Shown here: positions 62,901 through 64,000 of the stretch, piece by piece
Numbering within the stretch: position 1 is the stretch's first letter
Layout: each line of letters begins with the position of its first letter
From: Streptomyces cinnamoneus
GTDB lineage: Bacteria; Actinomycetota; Actinomycetes; Streptomycetales; Streptomycetaceae
Direction of reading: 5' to 3'
Length of the DNA stretch: 64,000 bases
NCBI RefSeq assembly: GCF_002939475.1
Contig: NZ_PKFQ01000001.1
Span: forward strand, 744,001 to 808,000
The notes under the pieces: generated by a model
Database searches by the model: none
Seen by the model: only the letters and a program-made list of their open reading frames with translations
Told to the model about the DNA's origin: nothing
Program-made: the position numbers and the translations under genes

Positions 62901-64000
62901 GTCACGTAGTCCGGACGCACACCCCACGACTCGACCAGCCGGTACAGGGCCACCTCAAGGGCGAAGAGCCCGGGCTGGGTGTAGCCGGTCTGGTCCAGCT
63001 CCTCCCCCGCCTCGAACATCACCTCACGCAGCGGCCGCTCCAGCACCCGGTCGAACTCGGCACACACCGCGTCCAACGCCTCGGCGAACACCGGGAACGT
63101 CTCGTACAACTCCCGGCCCATCCCGGCCCGCTGCGAACCCTGACCCGAGAACAGCACCGCCGTCAGGCCGCCGTCGCGTGCCAGGCCGCTGACCACTCCG
63201 GCAGCCGGAGTGCCCTCGGCGAACGCGGTCACGCCCCGCAGCAGTTCGTCGCGGTCGGCGCCCACGACCACCGCACGGTGTTCCAGGGCCGTGCGCGTGG
63301 TGGCCAGCGAGAAGCCCACGTCGGCCGGCGACGCGTCGTCGGCCAGCGCGCTCAGCAGGCGCTCGGCCTGTGCCTTGAGAGCCGTCTCGGACTTCGCCGA
63401 CAGCACCCACGGCACCACGCCCACGGCCGCGGGCACGGTCTCCACCGGCGCGGTCTCGGGAGCCTGCTCAAGGATGGTGTGGACGTTCGTACCGCTCACA
63501 CCGAACGACGACACGCCCGCACGGCGCGGACGCCCCGTCTCCGGCCACGCCACCGCCTCCGTCAGCAGCTCGACCGCGCCCTCCGACCAGTCCACCTCGG
63601 TCGACGGCTGGTCGATGTGCAGGCTCTCGGGCAGCACGCCGTGGCGCATCGCCATGACCATCTTGATCACACCGGCGACGCCGGACGCCGCCTGGGTGTG
63701 ACCGATGTTGGACTTCACCGAGCCGAGCAGCAGCGGCCGGTCCTCCAGCCGCTCCTGGCCGTAGGTGGCCAGCAGCGCCTGGGCCTCGATCGGGTCGCCC
63801 AGGGTGGTGCCCGTGCCGTGGGCCTCGACCGCGTCCACGTCGGCCGGCGTGAGACGCGCGTTGGCGAGGGCCTGGCGGATGACGCGCTGCTGGGACGGGC
63901 CGTTGGGGGCGGTCAGACCGTTGGACGCGCCGTCCTGGTTCACCGCGGAGCCCCGTACGACCGCGAGCACTTCGTGCCCGTTGGCGATCGCGTCGGAGAG
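59981..64000 (-). CDS. Type I modular PKS, C-terminal part; 5' end beyond the window
   Basis: 1339 residues are visible and the frame is open at the right edge, so this is the end of a larger protein that feeds the 44044-59475 PKS. Visible order: 3' half of a KS (catalytic His motifs [12 protein letters not shown] and KSNIGHTQ; the active-site Cys lies outside), AT 63160-62180 ([14 protein letters not shown], malonyl), KR 61970-60720 ([23 protein letters not shown] motif, B-type, no Trp), ACP 60480-60230 ([13 protein letters not shown], with Cys for the usual Phe before the phosphopantetheine Ser) and a C-terminal docking region ([10 protein letters not shown]..., ending [11 protein letters not shown]). 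The KR structural half has a small in-frame tandem duplication (61821-61856). The KR catalytic half, about 60730-61290, is in a different codon style from its surroundings. Confidence 0.95.
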   Translation of the reverse strand, partial: LSDAIANGHEVLAVVRGSAVNQDGASNGLTAPNGPSQQRVIRQALANARLTPADVDAVEAHGTGTTLGDPIEAQALLATYGQERLEDRPLLLGSVKSNIGHTQAASGVAGVIKMVMAMRHGVLPESLHIDQPSTEVDWSEGAVELLTEAVAWPETGRPRRAGVSSFGVSGTNVHTILEQAPETAPVETVPAAVGVVPWVLSAKSETALKAQAERLLSALADDASPADVGFSLATTRTALEHRAVVVGADRDELLRGVTAFAEGTPAAGVVSGLARDGGLTAVLFSGQGSQRAGMGRELYETFPVFAEALDAVCAEFDRVLERPLREVMFEAGEELDQTGYTQPGLFALEVALYRLVESWGVRPDYVTGHSIGELAAAHVAGVLSLSDAVTLVAARGRLMQALPTGGAMLAVGTDEAVVAAYLEGREAQVSIAAVNGPSSVVIAGDEDVVTELGETFAEAGHKTRRLRVSHAFHSPHMDAMLDDFRLVAEGLTYEQPSIPVVSNLTGQAEDVASADYWVRHVRGAVRFGEGVRWLEDQGVSVFLELGPDGVLSGMAQESVTGAPALVAALRKDRSEPEALVTALGRLHVAGVALDWGTFFTGARRVDLPTYAFQRQHFWPQAAPERDLPARDDVEAKFWEAVEREDLASLAGTLQVDVEQPLSAVLPALSNWRRQRQELSVMDDWRYRVSWAPLTDAPAGRLSGTWLVIAPEARAEQAAWAEQAAWAEEALRAHGADVAGLALGENELERDVVAKRVREAVAGRSVAGVVSLLGIVERGDSGVPLGVLGTLVLAQALGDAAVHAPLWLLTSGAVAVDAGDRVVRPGQAEVAGFGRVVGLEYPDRWGGMVDLPELPDERAGARLAGVLAAAGDEDQVAVRSSGVFGRRLVRAPLAEAGETPEWRPSGTVLITGGTGALGGHVARWVARHGAEHVVLTSRRGLDAPGAAELEAELRELGVGVTVAVCDVADREAVEALLAGVPEEAPLTAVFHAAGVVDDGVLESLSAERVAGVLRPKADAALVLHEATRGLSLSAFVVFSSFAGVVGGAGQAGYAAANAFLDALVEERRGEGLPGTAVAWGPWAGAGMAAGEIEQRARRGGLTALTPEPAVAALHRAVTHGDVAVVVADVDWEKFAAARHTALLGDIPEVRRMREQAAPVDAAPQEDASALLHRLAQLPESERSAALVELVCGHAAAVLGYANSAAIDPGRTFGELGCDSLTAVELRNQLTAATGLPLSASLVFDYPTPLVLAEALAAEVVGGAGTDGASVGFAELEKLEGALVGGVSDEVARNRLAERLQALVARLTGADEDPAGESRAAKFAEASDDELFDFIHRELGR
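60230..64000 (-). other. PKS module n-10 (KS partly outside): KS-AT(malonyl)-KR(B-type)-ACP
   Basis: Adds C21-C22 and leaves a D-configured OH at C23. It is the only visible module that stops at a B-type ketoreduction; all other KR-only modules are A-type. ACP motif [12 protein letters not shown]. Confidence 0.85.
61821..61856. repeat. Perfect 18-bp tandem duplication inside a KR
   Basis: Two adjacent copies of TCGGCCCAGGCGGCCTGC add six residues, producing [15 protein letters not shown] in the structural half of the KR. In frame, so probably tolerated. Confidence 0.85.

Overview
The window is very GC-rich, with strongly GC-biased third codon positions, GTG as well as ATG starts and large modular genes. 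This points to a Streptomyces-like actinomycete. Almost all of it (about 3.8-64 kb) is the 3' part of a cis-AT modular type I polyketide synthase (PKS) locus, transcribed right to left on the minus strand and running off the right edge.

Layout, left to right. 1-531: 3' end of a NarL-type sensor histidine kinase (+). 865-2406: membrane GT39/ArnT-like glycosyltransferase (+). These two look like flanking chromosome. 2413-2445: hairpin between converging genes. 2479-3741: cytochrome P450 (-), the only tailoring enzyme visible. 3849-17168: last PKS protein, two fully reducing malonyl modules plus thioesterase. 17256-32861: three-module PKS. 32928-43997: two-module PKS. 44044-59475: three-module PKS. 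59476-59980: 505-bp intergenic region. 59981 to beyond 64000: C-terminal module of an upstream PKS whose KS is cut by the window edge. The loading module and first modules lie outside.

The eleven visible modules have intact active-site motifs wherever the domain can be seen. Read in gene order and assuming colinearity, the chain from the released carboxyl end is: CH2 at C2-C6, OH at C7, methyl at C8, OH at C9, CH2 at C10-C13, methyl at C14, OH at C15, a methyl-substituted C16=C17 alkene, methyl at C18, OH at C19, a methyl-substituted C20=C21 alkene, CH2 at C22 and OH at C23, continuing upstream. The TE should release it as a macrolactone or acid, and the P450 probably oxidises it. I could not match this pattern to a compound I know with confidence.

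Two observations stand out. First, an 18-bp direct-repeat element (ACCCCTA-SS-CGCCCCTA-S) occurs in only two places that I found, upstream of the P450 and upstream of the 44044-59475 PKS. In both it abuts a -35/-10 pair with the same 18-bp spacing, so it looks like the operator of a pathway regulator outside the window. Second, the assembly line carries exact or near-exact internal nucleotide duplications (349, 554 and 265 bp) and islands of different synonymous codon style. These indicate recent domain-level recombination, and the first module of the 44044-59475 gene looks like a mosaic of two sources.
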